Shown here: positions 33,532 to 41,847 of the stretch, piece after piece
How the letters are laid out: each line of letters opens with the position of its first letter
Numbering within the stretch: position 1 is the stretch's first letter
Source of the DNA: Cedecea neteri
GTDB taxonomy: Bacteria; Pseudomonadota; Gammaproteobacteria; Enterobacterales; Enterobacteriaceae
DNA: 64,000 nt
Reading direction: 5' to 3'
Assembly: GCF_000758305.1 (NCBI RefSeq)
Contig: NZ_CP009458.1
Coordinates: 496,001-560,000 of the forward strand
Translations under genes and position numbers: made by a program
Notes under the pieces: generated by a model
Database searches by the model: none
What the model was told of the DNA's origin: nothing
What the model saw: only the letters and a program-made list of their open reading frames with translations

Positions 33532-35156
33532 AATTTAAAGCAGATCAGACAGCTCAAAAACTACGTGGCGGTTATTATACACCACAAAACATCGCTGACT
33601 TTACAACAAAATGGGTCCTAAATAATAATCCTAAAAGTATTCTAGAACCTAGTTGCGGTGATGGTGTATTCTTTCAGTCTTTATACAATAATAAATTTGA
33701 CAAAAACATTAAAGTACAAGGTTATGAACTTTTCGATATAGAAGCTAAAAAATCTATTGAGTTGTGCAAATCCTTAGGTTTTTCAGACGTTGATATCACA
33801 GAAGGTGATTTTCTGGAATGGGCAAGGATTGCAATTCAGAGAAAAAAAACTTCTTTTGATGCCATTATTGGCAACCCTCCCTTTATACGTTATCAATTCT
33901 TAGAAAAAAATTTCCAAGAAAATACTGAAGCAATTTTCAAATTGCTTGACTTGAAATTTACTAAACATACAAATGCATGGGTGCCTTTTATTTTGTCTGG
34001 CGTTTCGCTCCTCAACCCCGGAGGACGTCTTGGCATGGTAATTCCATCAGAAATTATAAATGTAATGCATGCACAATCCTTGAGGACATTCTTAGGTGAG
34101 CATTGCTCTAAAATTGTAATTATTGATCCAAAAGAAATATGGTTCACTGAAACCTTACAAGGAGCAGTCATTTTATTAGTTGAAAAGAAAATTAATATGG
34201 ATTGTGCATCACAAGGTGTCGGAATTAAAGGGGTCAGTGGCTTCGATTTTTTACAAAAAAATCCAGAAGACATATTCAATGAGACAAATACAATCAGTAG
34301 TGATACCGTAAAAGGTAAGTGGACAAAAGCCGTACTTGATAAAAATGAAATTAATCTTCTTAATGAAATTATTAAACACCCAAACGTACACTCATTTGAT
34401 TCTATAGCAAATGTTGAAGTGGGAATTGTCACAGGTGCCAATGAGTTTTTTCTTGTAAATAAAGATGTAGTTGATACATTTGAATTAAGTGAATTCACCC
34501 ATCCAATGTTTGGAAGAAGTCAACATTGTCAAGGTGTTATATATGATGAGGCTCAACATTTATCTAATATAGAGAATAATCTTCCAGTTTATTTTTTATA
34601 TTTGGATAAAGAATTTCATGAACTACCTAAAAAAACGCAAGAATACATTTTCAATGGCGAATTACAGGGTTTTCACAAGCGATATAAGTGCAGGATTCGG
34701 AAACCTTGGTATAAGGTTCCCTCTGTATTTAGCACAAAACTAGCTATGCTTAAACGCTCTCATGACGCTCCAAGGTTAATTTATAATCAATATCAAGCTT
34801 ATACAACCGATACAGCCTATAGAATAAAACCTAAATCTAATATCAATGAGGAAAAATTATCCTATTGCTTCCTCAACCCTTTAACTGCGATATTTGCAGA
34901 GCTGGAGGGGCGTTCTTATGGTGGTGGGGTAATGGAACTTGTACCTTCTGAAATAAGGAAGCTGTTTATCCCTCTACCGGAAAAAATTGACTTCAATCTA
35001 TCTGAGTTAAATAACTCTATGATGAACAGATCCATGGAGAAAAATATTGCAGAACAAGGGAAGAAAATATTTTCTCATATGGGATATGATGACGAGGTAG
35101 TTGAAAAATTAATCCAGATTTGGAATAAGTTAAAAAATAGAAGACAGAGAAATTAG
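33528..35156 (+). CDS. DNA N6-adenine methyltransferase (type II R-M)
   Basis: A 542-aa gamma-class adenine methyltransferase. Motif X/YYTP at 16-19 (GGYYTPQ), motif I EPSCGDG at 40-46 for AdoMet binding, and catalytic motif IV NPPF at 116-119, followed by IRYQF typical of Eco57I/PaeR7I-type enzymes. The C-terminal half (about 290-520) resembles a target-recognition region with TSxG-like ends (VPSEIRKLFIPLPE). It should methylate adenine within a specific site and protect the host from the neighbouring PLD-family nuclease. Very AT-rich and unlike the host core. Confidence 0.92.
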   Translation: MKFKADQTAQKLRGGYYTPQNIADFTTKWVLNNNPKSILEPSCGDGVFFQSLYNNKFDKNIKVQGYELFDIEAKKSIELCKSLGFSDVDITEGDFLEWARIAIQRKKTSFDAIIGNPPFIRYQFLEKNFQENTEAIFKLLDLKFTKHTNAWVPFILSGVSLLNPGGRLGMVIPSEIINVMHAQSLRTFLGEHCSKIVIIDPKEIWFTETLQGAVILLVEKKINMDCASQGVGIKGVSGFDFLQKNPEDIFNETNTISSDTVKGKWTKAVLDKNEINLLNEIIKHPNVHSFDSIANVEVGIVTGANEFFLVNKDVVDTFELSEFTHPMFGRSQHCQGVIYDEAQHLSNIENNLPVYFLYLDKEFHELPKKTQEYIFNGELQGFHKRYKCRIRKPWYKVPSVFSTKLAMLKRSHDAPRLIYNQYQAYTTDTAYRIKPKSNINEEKLSYCFLNPLTAIFAELEGRSYGGGVMELVPSEIRKLFIPLPEKIDFNLSELNNSMMNRSMEKNIAEQGKKIFSHMGYDDEVVEKLIQIWNKLKNRRQRN

Positions 35157-35208
35157 GAATTCTAAAAAGTGGCCCTATCATTAAATTAAAATTGATAAGG
35201 CCTCATTT

Positions 35209-36339
35209 TTACTCAATAGAAATTTGATATCTATTAGGACCAATATGATAAAGAATCATTGTTTTTCTAAGCAACTCCTCTCTTGAAATATAATTTTTAG
35301 CCTCTCCCCAATGGATCTGAGTAACACTATTATTTTGTTTATATGTTTTACTATCGATCCTGCTGTCATGTGTCAGCTTTAATTTAAAATCACCATAACA
35401 AACCCCATTGACTATTATTTCAAAAATGGCCTCCGCTCTTTCTAAATGTTTTTTATTAGGATTGACATCTATAACCCATGTTAGATCACCAAATAAATCA
35501 TTTCTGAAATAATGTCGCTGGTCAATATTGCTGAACAATCCTTTTTTGAAAAACATTGAGCCTGTTGGGTTTGTTTTTATAGCTGTCGGTATATTTAAAT
35601 CCCTTCTGGTTAAAGGTTTACTTTTCCATATTTCACCCACATAATTTTCATTATGTGATATGTGTCGAGTAATGCTGGTTAATTTTTTTGTTGCAATAAC
35701 CTTTGGGAATTCAGGGACAAATTTAGGTTTTTTACTTTTTGTTTTACTTAGTATTAATGCTGAATTTTTAATATCTTCATCTTCTAAAAAACCATCTTCA
35801 TGTAAAATATTTAACTCTTCATTACTATTAATTCTTCTTACATTATTAGGATGTTTTTTTTTCAAAAAATCGAAACTTGACTTAATTTTATCTGTTAAAA
35901 CATCATAATCTGATGATCCCTTTTGTAAAAAAACATGCGTACTAATTTCTATATTTTCATTAAGCCCAGAGTATGTTAGATTTGCACTACCAGTAATGAT
36001 ATGTATTCCTTCCTTCTGAAAAGCAAGATATATTTTAGGGTGGAATATTCTCGATACTGTTCCCATATTTATTAAATATGGAGAAATACCACATTTAATA
36101 ATTTCCTCTACCGCTTGCTTTGAGGTTACACCATTAGCAATACCAACGAATAGTTCAACTTTATCTTTGAACTTGGAGAGCGTCTCTTTGAGCAGATGCA
36201 CTCCATTTTTTCTTGCAAATGCCACGCTAATGATAATCTTATTATTCTTTTCATCTGATAACACATTCTTTATTGAATGAATATGTTCATCTCCTGAAAC
36301 CAAACCCTGTAGTAGTATATTTTTTAAAATCATCTGCAT
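35209..36339 (-). CDS. PLD-family restriction endonuclease (NgoFVII/BfiI-like)
   Basis: A 376-aa protein of phospholipase-D-type endonucleases. The HxK active-site motif is in IFHPKIYLAF (H100, K102), followed by GSANLTYSGLNENIE (118-131); only one such motif is present, as in BfiI, where two subunits form one active site. Residues about 245-376 form a separate C-terminal domain of the B3-like DNA-recognition type, best seen in GDFKLKLTHDS and IHWGEAKNYI. Convergent with the methyltransferase (53-bp gap), it completes a type II R-M pair. No ribosome site of note precedes 36339; a second ATG lies 6 nt later. Confidence 0.85.
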   Translation of the reverse strand: MQMILKNILLQGLVSGDEHIHSIKNVLSDEKNNKIIISVAFARKNGVHLLKETLSKFKDKVELFVGIANGVTSKQAVEEIIKCGISPYLINMGTVSRIFHPKIYLAFQKEGIHIITGSANLTYSGLNENIEISTHVFLQKGSSDYDVLTDKIKSSFDFLKKKHPNNVRRINSNEELNILHEDGFLEDEDIKNSALILSKTKSKKPKFVPEFPKVIATKKLTSITRHISHNENYVGEIWKSKPLTRRDLNIPTAIKTNPTGSMFFKKGLFSNIDQRHYFRNDLFGDLTWVIDVNPNKKHLERAEAIFEIIVNGVCYGDFKLKLTHDSRIDSKTYKQNNSVTQIHWGEAKNYISREELLRKTMILYHIGPNRYQISIE

Positions 36340-36411
36340 TAATTCTATTTTAGAACACTTATCTTGTTCAACAGGGAAGAACTATAGAATTCTCCCTGAA
36401 AACTTTAAGCG

Positions 36412-36837
36412 TCAATGTATTGAAATTAAAAAATCGAAGTTTTCATCGATGGCCTTGTATAGTTCAAGGTCACAACCGACTAAATCACGACGCTGAATAA
36501 AATATTTGGCATCATCCCAGTGCAGTCCCGTTGTATAATTATTCTGACCGGCTTCCCATGAAGGTTTATGACTTAACTTAAGCTTAAACGTACCTACCGA
36601 TGTACCTTTTATTTGTATATGAAAGGTTGCCTGAGCCATTTCCTTTCCATCAATTTTATACCATAGCAATCCAGAGAATAACTGATATCGGAAATATTCC
36701 GTTTGATCAATAACTTTACCATTGTGAGTATAGCCAGCCTGTGTAAGGCGTAACACGCCAGAAGCATGTCCTTGGACCAGTAGTTGCAGGTCCCCGTCTG
36801 GGAGGTTTGGTTTTCTCCAGCCTAAGATGAATGCCAT
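36412..36837 (-). CDS. Stand-alone B3-like DNA-recognition domain protein
   Basis: A 141-aa protein that aligns along most of its length with the C-terminal domain of the PLD nuclease encoded next door: YFR..LF..L.W, then GTFKLKLSH against GDFKLKLTH, and LHWDDAKYFI against IHWGEAKNYI. It has no catalytic domain, so it is a free copy of the DNA-binding module. GGAG 9 nt before ATG 36837 sets the start (36852 would give five more residues). It is upstream of the nuclease gene in the same direction (72-bp gap). It could act as an accessory specificity factor, a competitor, or a repressor of the nuclease; none is proven. Confidence 0.78.
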   Translation of the reverse strand: MAFILGWRKPNLPDGDLQLLVQGHASGVLRLTQAGYTHNGKVIDQTEYFRYQLFSGLLWYKIDGKEMAQATFHIQIKGTSVGTFKLKLSHKPSWEAGQNNYTTGLHWDDAKYFIQRRDLVGCDLELYKAIDENFDFLISIH

Positions 36838-36850
36838 TGTACGTATCTCC

Positions 36851-36868
36851 ATGTAGTGTAGTCTACAT
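36851..36868. promoter_or_regulatory. Inverted repeat upstream of the B3-domain gene
   Basis: ATGTAG-TGTAGT-CTACAT: 6-bp inverted arms with a 6-bp spacer just before the ribosome site of the 36837 start. A candidate operator. Confidence 0.5.
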
Positions 36869-37307
36869 ATTTATATTAAAATCCCCTCAGTTGCACAAGG
36901 TTTATTACATTTTTATCATTATTTTTCTATAAATAACTTTCGTTATTATCTATTCGTGAACTATGTATATTCGCAACATTAATATACTAGCGTGCAAGAT
37001 TAAAATATGTTTAGCACATCAAGCCTTCGTATCATTAAAAGGAGCCAAATATTTTCATCACAATAACAGGCATCAAAAAAAATGAATCATTGGCACTGAT
37101 AAAAAGCAACATTTAAAAGAGGGCATTCTCAGCCGAATGCTGGTCACTAAAAAAATCAGGTCCAAAAATACGAGTTTCTTAATAAGAAAAATAAGGATTA
37201 TCCCCGATCCCTTCATTTTACTTCTAAGCATTATTATGAATTTATATCCTTTAAAATTCTTAAGTGATTGGCATTACCTTCTCAGCCATATTTTTTATAA
37301 CGAACTG
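36869..37307. other. AT-rich stretch between the R-M module and the integrase
   Basis: About 440 bases of AT-rich DNA. One 65-aa open frame (37137-37334, +) overlaps the end of the integrase, has no ribosome site and no family resemblance, so I do not call it. No att repeat or other structure was recognised. Confidence 0.4.
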
Positions 37308-38552
37308 TCAGTTTTTAAAATCGTATGGCCGTAATATCCCTTCCCGATTCGCATCCAGAAAATCAGCCCACCATTGCAGCATCAGTTTGCGCTCATCAAG
37401 ATGCTCAGCTTTATGAATATATGCCGCACGCACTGAGTTCCGCTCCATATGGCTCATTTGCCGTTCCACTGCATCCCTCGACCACAATCCAGACTCAATC
37501 AATGAACTACAGGCCATTGTCCTGAAACCATGCCCACAAACCTCAACCTTCGTGTCATAACCCATAACACGCAGCGCCTTGTTCACCGTGTTTTCACTCA
37601 TCGGTTTGCGATGGTCGTGATCGCCAATGAAAACAAAATCGCGATCGCCACTAAGTTTGTGTACCTGTTTAAGGATTGCTAACGCCTGACGAGATAATGG
37701 CACCAAATGAGGTGTACGCATTTTTGAGCCACGCTGGGAGTGCTTCACCCCTTCAATAGCTTCTCGCTCTGCTGGTATCGTCCACATAGATGTTTCAAAA
37801 TCGATCTCTGACCAACGAGCAAAACGCAGTTCACTGGAACGAATGAAGACAAGGAGGGTTAGTTCAACGGCAAGACGAGTCAAAGGCCTACCGGTATAAC
37901 TGTCAATGCGTTGAAGGAGTTCAGGAGTACGCCTCAACTCCAATGCTGGTCGATGCTGCCGGTTACTTGAAGCAACGGCACCAACCATCTCCTGCGCGGG
38001 ATTGTAGTCGAGCAAACCGCTCTGTACTGCATAACGCATAATTGCCGTAGTACGTTGTTGTAGCCGTGAAGCTACCTCAAGACGTCCAGACATCTCTACG
38101 GCTTTGATTGGCACTAACAGATCTCTCGTTTTAAGTTCAGCAATGTTACGTTTGCCTATGGCAGGAAAGAGGTTGTCCTCCAGACTTTTCAGCACCCGCC
38201 GACTATGTTCTTCCGACCACTTTTTATTTGTGGCATGCCACTCAACGGCGAGCTGTTCAAAAGTGCGTGCTTCTTCCAGCTCAACTTTGTCATTTTTCTT
38301 TTTGTCTCCCGGATCAATGCTGTTTGCCAAAAGCTTACGCGCTTCATCACGACGAGCTCTGGCATCTGCAAGGGACACTTCAGGATATACACCCAAAGCC
38401 AGCATCTTTTGTTTCCCCCCAAAGCGGTACTGCAGACGCCAATACCTTGAACCATTTGGATGGACGAGAAGATGCATACCGTTGCCATCAGTAAGCTTGT
38501 ATTGCTTATCCATTGGCTTGGCTGTTCTGACTTTGATATCTGTTAGAGCCAT
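37308..38552 (-). CDS. P4-type tyrosine integrase
   Basis: A 414-aa tyrosine recombinase of the P4/IntB family. The N-terminal DUF4102-type domain (MALTDIKVRTAKP..., YRFGGKQKMLALGVYPEV) binds arm sites; the core domain has the SAM-like part at about 100-190 and the catalytic domain from about 205. Catalytic residues: Arg in FIRSSELR (about 234-240), H-x-x-R in GHGFRTMA (about 343), His in QMSHMERN and the nucleophilic Tyr in RAAYIHKA (about 384). Size is typical, and there is no frameshift, so it looks intact. Its gene lies 187 bp from the 3' end of leuX, the usual arrangement for an island integrated in this tRNA gene. Confidence 0.95.
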   Translation of the reverse strand: MALTDIKVRTAKPMDKQYKLTDGNGMHLLVHPNGSRYWRLQYRFGGKQKMLALGVYPEVSLADARARRDEARKLLANSIDPGDKKKNDKVELEEARTFEQLAVEWHATNKKWSEEHSRRVLKSLEDNLFPAIGKRNIAELKTRDLLVPIKAVEMSGRLEVASRLQQRTTAIMRYAVQSGLLDYNPAQEMVGAVASSNRQHRPALELRRTPELLQRIDSYTGRPLTRLAVELTLLVFIRSSELRFARWSEIDFETSMWTIPAEREAIEGVKHSQRGSKMRTPHLVPLSRQALAILKQVHKLSGDRDFVFIGDHDHRKPMSENTVNKALRVMGYDTKVEVCGHGFRTMACSSLIESGLWSRDAVERQMSHMERNSVRAAYIHKAEHLDERKLMLQWWADFLDANREGILRPYDFKN

Positions 38553-38566
38553 GCTTATCCCCTCCC

Positions 38567-38626
38567 TGTTGGTACAAGCATTATCGAACCGGAAATACCA
38601 TCACCTGTACCAACATCTGTTGGTAG
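38567..38626. promoter_or_regulatory. TACCAACA repeats upstream of the integrase
   Basis: Perfect inverted repeat TACCAACA-TC-TGTTGGTA (38609-38626) and a third TGTTGGTA at 38567-38574, just 15 bp upstream of the integrase start. They could be integrase arm-binding or excisionase/repressor sites. Confidence 0.6.
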
Positions 38627-38701
38627 ATGTACATTGAAGTCGGTTGACCTTGAGAGAGTTAATATAGCGGGAATGATGGGTAAATACTGGATTTTAGGCA
38701 C

Positions 38702-38725
38702 AAAAAAAGACGTCCGTTGACGTCT
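38702..38725 (-). terminator. Terminator of leuX
   Basis: AGACGTC-loop-GACGTCT stem; on the minus strand it is followed by a run of seven T. It lies 13 bp after the tRNA 3' end. Confidence 0.8.
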
Positions 38726-38738
38726 ATTGATATTCCGA

Positions 38739-38823
38739 TGGTGCCGAAGGCCGGACTCGAACCGGCACGTATTTCTACGGTTGATTTTGAATCAACTGCG
38801 TCTACCGATTTCGCCACTTCGGC
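38739..38823 (-). tRNA. leuX: tRNA-Leu(CAA)
   Basis: An 85-nt class II tRNA. It has the acceptor stem GCCGAAG, D-loop, anticodon CAA in TTGATTCAAAATCAA, a long variable arm, the T-loop GGTTCGAGTCC and an encoded CCA end. The sequence reads like E. coli leuX, and it has the same neighbours (ahr, yjgR, lptFG on one side, a P4-type integrase on the other). leuX is a classical integration site. The tRNA remains complete; I did not find a second copy of its 3' end to mark the far border of the island. Confidence 0.97.
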
Positions 38824-39089
38824 ACTGAAGGGGTATGCGGAAACGTTGTGGATTATACCTGTCGCTGGCGGCCTTGCAAGCGGCGCTGTACGTAAGTGGC
38901 GTTAAGTGCTGAATTTTTCATCGTTCCCCTTTGCTCTGACCTGCCCGCCTGATAAGCCCTCCCTCACCTCACACATTCAGCAAATCTATCGTTCTACGGT
39001 TTACATCAGCTTTCATTTGTTATGTGATCCTGTTACGGGTTTTAGTACCCACCTCCCTTTGCACTAGCAAACCGTAACCAGGAAAACGT

Positions 39090-40112
39090 ATGCGTTTTTA
39101 CCAGGTCGATCCTGCGCTGGAAAACTACTGGCGGGGCGTGATCCTCTTTGGGAACAACTTCGCCACCTACAAGTTTGCGCTGGCCCATGCGCTGTACGAT
39201 GTCGAGCGCAATAACACGCTGGTGATGCTGGAAGATTTAGCTGTGCCCTTCAGCAAACATATCTGTGAGCATCTGAAGCTGGCGCCAAAACAGACGCTCA
39301 ATATGAGCAAACAGGGGCCATTTTTAACCGCAGCCGTGCAGTACAGCAACGGTGAAATTTCCCATGGACAGCTGATTCAGGCGACGGTAAAACACGGCTT
39401 TAAGGTGGTGCTGGATGCCTTCCATAACGTCAGCGGCAGCCAAATTGATAAGCAGTTTTTTATCAACGAGGTACGGAGCAGCCAGGGCATCCGCCTGACG
39501 GATGACTTTTATCGGCTGATGGAAGCCCCGCAGTTTCACAACCTGATTCATGAAACAGATGCCCGCTGGCGTCTGGTCGAGAAAGCCTGGGAGATGAACC
39601 TGCCTCCGCAACTGCTGGACGTGCATTTCGATCCGCAGCAGGAAACGTTATTTACCCAGCTAGCCAACAGCCGCATCACGCTAACCAACTGCCGTAACAG
39701 CCTGAATGGCTATCAGAAAGGCCATTGTTTTTACTGCCACGCCCCTGTCAGCCTCGAAACCGGTCACCCTCTGCTGGCGGATGTCGATCATTTCCTGCCG
39801 CTGGTTGCTCAGCATGGCATGCCTGGGACTAACCTCAACGGCGTCTGGAACCTGGTTCTTGCTTGCCAAAGCTGCAATCGGGGTGAGCAAGGCAAGTTTG
39901 CCAGAGTGCCACACATCGATCTGCTTTACCGGCTTCACGCCCGCAATGAATACTTCATTAACAGCCGCCTGCCGCTGCATGAGGCAATCATCAACCAGAC
40001 GGGCAATAATGAGGCTAAACGCAGAGCATTTTTAAACGACAGGTGGAATGAGGCACATGCTTGCCGCCTGCAAACCTGGCAACCGATTATGCAGAAGGAA
40101 CTGATTCTCTGA
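39090..40112 (+). CDS. HNH endonuclease
   Basis: A 340-aa protein. Residues 1-200 form an all-alpha-looking N-terminal part without a known motif. Residues 205-275 are a zinc-HNH domain: CFYC (213-216), DVDHF with the first catalytic His (D233-H234), WNLVLACQSCNRG (N254, C259, C262, N263), and Lys/Phe after it. The four Cys bind structural zinc. Its last codon overlaps the methyltransferase start (TGATG at 40110-40114), so the two proteins are made together. Targets are unknown: DNA restriction, DNA repair or RNA cleavage are all possible. It sits just outside leuX on the core side. Confidence 0.85.
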   Translation: MRFYQVDPALENYWRGVILFGNNFATYKFALAHALYDVERNNTLVMLEDLAVPFSKHICEHLKLAPKQTLNMSKQGPFLTAAVQYSNGEISHGQLIQATVKHGFKVVLDAFHNVSGSQIDKQFFINEVRSSQGIRLTDDFYRLMEAPQFHNLIHETDARWRLVEKAWEMNLPPQLLDVHFDPQQETLFTQLANSRITLTNCRNSLNGYQKGHCFYCHAPVSLETGHPLLADVDHFLPLVAQHGMPGTNLNGVWNLVLACQSCNRGEQGKFARVPHIDLLYRLHARNEYFINSRLPLHEAIINQTGNNEAKRRAFLNDRWNEAHACRLQTWQPIMQKELIL

Positions 40113-40690
40113 TGAACTCCAGTTATTACCAGATTCATGCCCAAACTTTTTTCGACGGCACGGTGAACGTGGATATGTCCTCGCTACATGAGACGTTTAC
40201 CAGTCGCCTGCCTGCCCATGCAAAAGTGCTGGATGCAGGGTGTGGTTCCGGGCGGGACGCTTTTGCCTTTACGCAGATGGGCTATCAGGTAGAGGCTTTC
40301 GATGCCTCTCCTGAGCTGGTTACGCTCGCACGCGAGCATACCTGCCTGCCGGTGGAACAGATGACTTTTGCTGAGGTAGATGCAAAGGACGTGTACGACG
40401 GTATCTGGTGCTGTGCCTCCTTGCTTCACGTCCCTTTTGTACAGTTGCCGGGCGTAATGCAGAAACTGGCGGCAGCTTTAAAGCGGAAGGGCGTCTGGTA
40501 CTTCTCATTTAAGTATGGCGATAGCGAGCGTGAGAAGGATGGCCGCAGCTTTACCGATATCAATGAGGAAAGACTGGCTACTCTTTTACAGGATCTGTCC
40601 GATCTGGAGATCGCAGAACAATGGATCACTCAGGATGTTCGCCCCGATCGCGATGAGATGTGGCTGAACGTTATTCTTATTCGCCGCTAA
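40112..40690 (+). CDS. Class I SAM-dependent methyltransferase coupled to the HNH nuclease
   Basis: A 192-aa Rossmann-fold methyltransferase: motif I VLDAGCGSGRDAFAF (about 39-53), acidic motif II at the end of beta-2 (EAFDASPEL) and motif III/IV-like FAEVDA and YDGIWCCASLLHVP. There is no DPPY/NPPY catalytic motif of DNA adenine or PCQ of cytosine methylases, so the substrate is probably a small molecule, RNA or protein rather than DNA base. The start at 40112 is set by the overlap with the HNH gene. The partnership suggests a shared pathway, but I cannot say which. Confidence 0.85.
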   Translation: MNSSYYQIHAQTFFDGTVNVDMSSLHETFTSRLPAHAKVLDAGCGSGRDAFAFTQMGYQVEAFDASPELVTLAREHTCLPVEQMTFAEVDAKDVYDGIWCCASLLHVPFVQLPGVMQKLAAALKRKGVWYFSFKYGDSEREKDGRSFTDINEERLATLLQDLSDLEIAEQWITQDVRPDRDEMWLNVILIRR

Positions 40691-40708
40691 CCAACCCGAG
40701 GAGCCCCC

Positions 40709-41767
40709 ATGTCCAACCCCAACCCCACATCCCCCATACGAGTCGCCATCATCGGGCCGGGGCAGATCGCCGAGAACGTGCACGCAGCTTACTATACTAC
40801 TAATCCTTCTCTGGCTTTGGTGGCGGCCTGCGGGCGCGATCTGGCGCGGACTCGAGCGTTTGCAGATAAGTTAAACATTCCGGCGGTGTATGACGATGTC
40901 GGGCAGATGCTGCGTGAGGCGAAGCCGGAGATCGTCAGCGTTTGTTCGCCCAATATTCTGCACTATGAGCACGTGATACAGGCGCTGGAGGCGGGTTGCC
41001 ATGTGCTTTGCGAGAAGCCTCCGGCGATGACGGTGGCGCAGGCCGACGAGATGCGGCGGGCGGCGGAAAAGGCCAATCGGGTGCTGGCCTATAATTTCCA
41101 CCATCGCTTTGCGCTGGACAGCGCCCTGCTGCGCGAGCAGGTTCAGGCTGGGGCGCTGGGGGATGTCTATGTCACCACGGCCAAAGCGCTGCGCCGCAGC
41201 GGCGTGCCGTCGTGGGGGAATTTTATCAGTAAGGAGTCGCAGGGCGGCGGCCCGCTGATCGATCTAGGCATTCATATGCTCGACGCCGCGCTTTACGTGC
41301 TCGGCTTCCCAAAAGTAACGCGGGTGATGGCCCACAGCTTCCGCAGGCTGGGCAACACGAAAAACAGCGGCCAGTATGGCGAGTGGGATCCGGCGCTTTA
41401 TACGGTGGAAGACGCGTTGTTCGGCGTCGTCGAGTTTGAAGGCGGCGGCATTCTACGTTTGGACACCTCTTTTATTCTCAACGTGGAAGAAACCTCGCAA
41501 ATGAACGTCGAGTTCTGCGGCGAGCGAGCCGGTGCCACGCTGTTCCCGGTCCATATTTATCATGACCGCGACGGCAAGCTGGAAACGCTCCAGCACCGGG
41601 AGACCGCCGACGATCGCCGCCATTTCCGTGCCATGGAAAGCTTTGTGCGCCACGTTCAGGGCGAGGCAGCCATGGTGGCCGATGCAGAACAGGGTTATGT
41701 CGTGCAGCAGATCGTCGCCGCGCTCTACGCTTCGGCGGAACAGGGCGGCGGCTGGGTAACGCTTTAA
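40709..41767 (+). CDS. Gfo/Idh/MocA-family oxidoreductase
   Basis: A 352-aa NAD(P)-dependent dehydrogenase: nucleotide-binding motif AIIGPGQIA (13-21) in a Rossmann domain (about 10-130), the family motif EKPPAM (about 112, Lys is the usual active-site residue), and a C-terminal alpha/beta domain with GGPLIDLGIHMLDAAL (about 184). It probably oxidises or reduces a sugar or inositol derivative. GAGGAG 6 nt upstream of the ATG. It is 18 bp downstream of the methyltransferase gene, so it may be on the same transcript, or the start of the next unit. The substrate cannot be assigned. Confidence 0.88.
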   Translation: MSNPNPTSPIRVAIIGPGQIAENVHAAYYTTNPSLALVAACGRDLARTRAFADKLNIPAVYDDVGQMLREAKPEIVSVCSPNILHYEHVIQALEAGCHVLCEKPPAMTVAQADEMRRAAEKANRVLAYNFHHRFALDSALLREQVQAGALGDVYVTTAKALRRSGVPSWGNFISKESQGGGPLIDLGIHMLDAALYVLGFPKVTRVMAHSFRRLGNTKNSGQYGEWDPALYTVEDALFGVVEFEGGGILRLDTSFILNVEETSQMNVEFCGERAGATLFPVHIYHDRDGKLETLQHRETADDRRHFRAMESFVRHVQGEAAMVADAEQGYVVQQIVAALYASAEQGGGWVTL

Positions 41768-41847
41768 CACTACCAGGCACATTCCACCAGGTCGCTCCTC
41801 CATCCAATGTTCTACACTGGTTGCAGAGCCAATATGGAGGAAGAGCG

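Noticed and set aside
37137..37334. A 65-aa hydrophobic open frame next to the integrase.
   Set aside because: No ribosome site, no family resemblance, and it overlaps the integrase end; AT-rich DNA gives such frames by chance.
40112..40690. The methyltransferase as a DNA methylase forming a classical R-M pair with the HNH nuclease.
   Set aside because: It lacks DPPY/NPPF and PC motifs and any target-recognition domain; it is a small generic class I methyltransferase.
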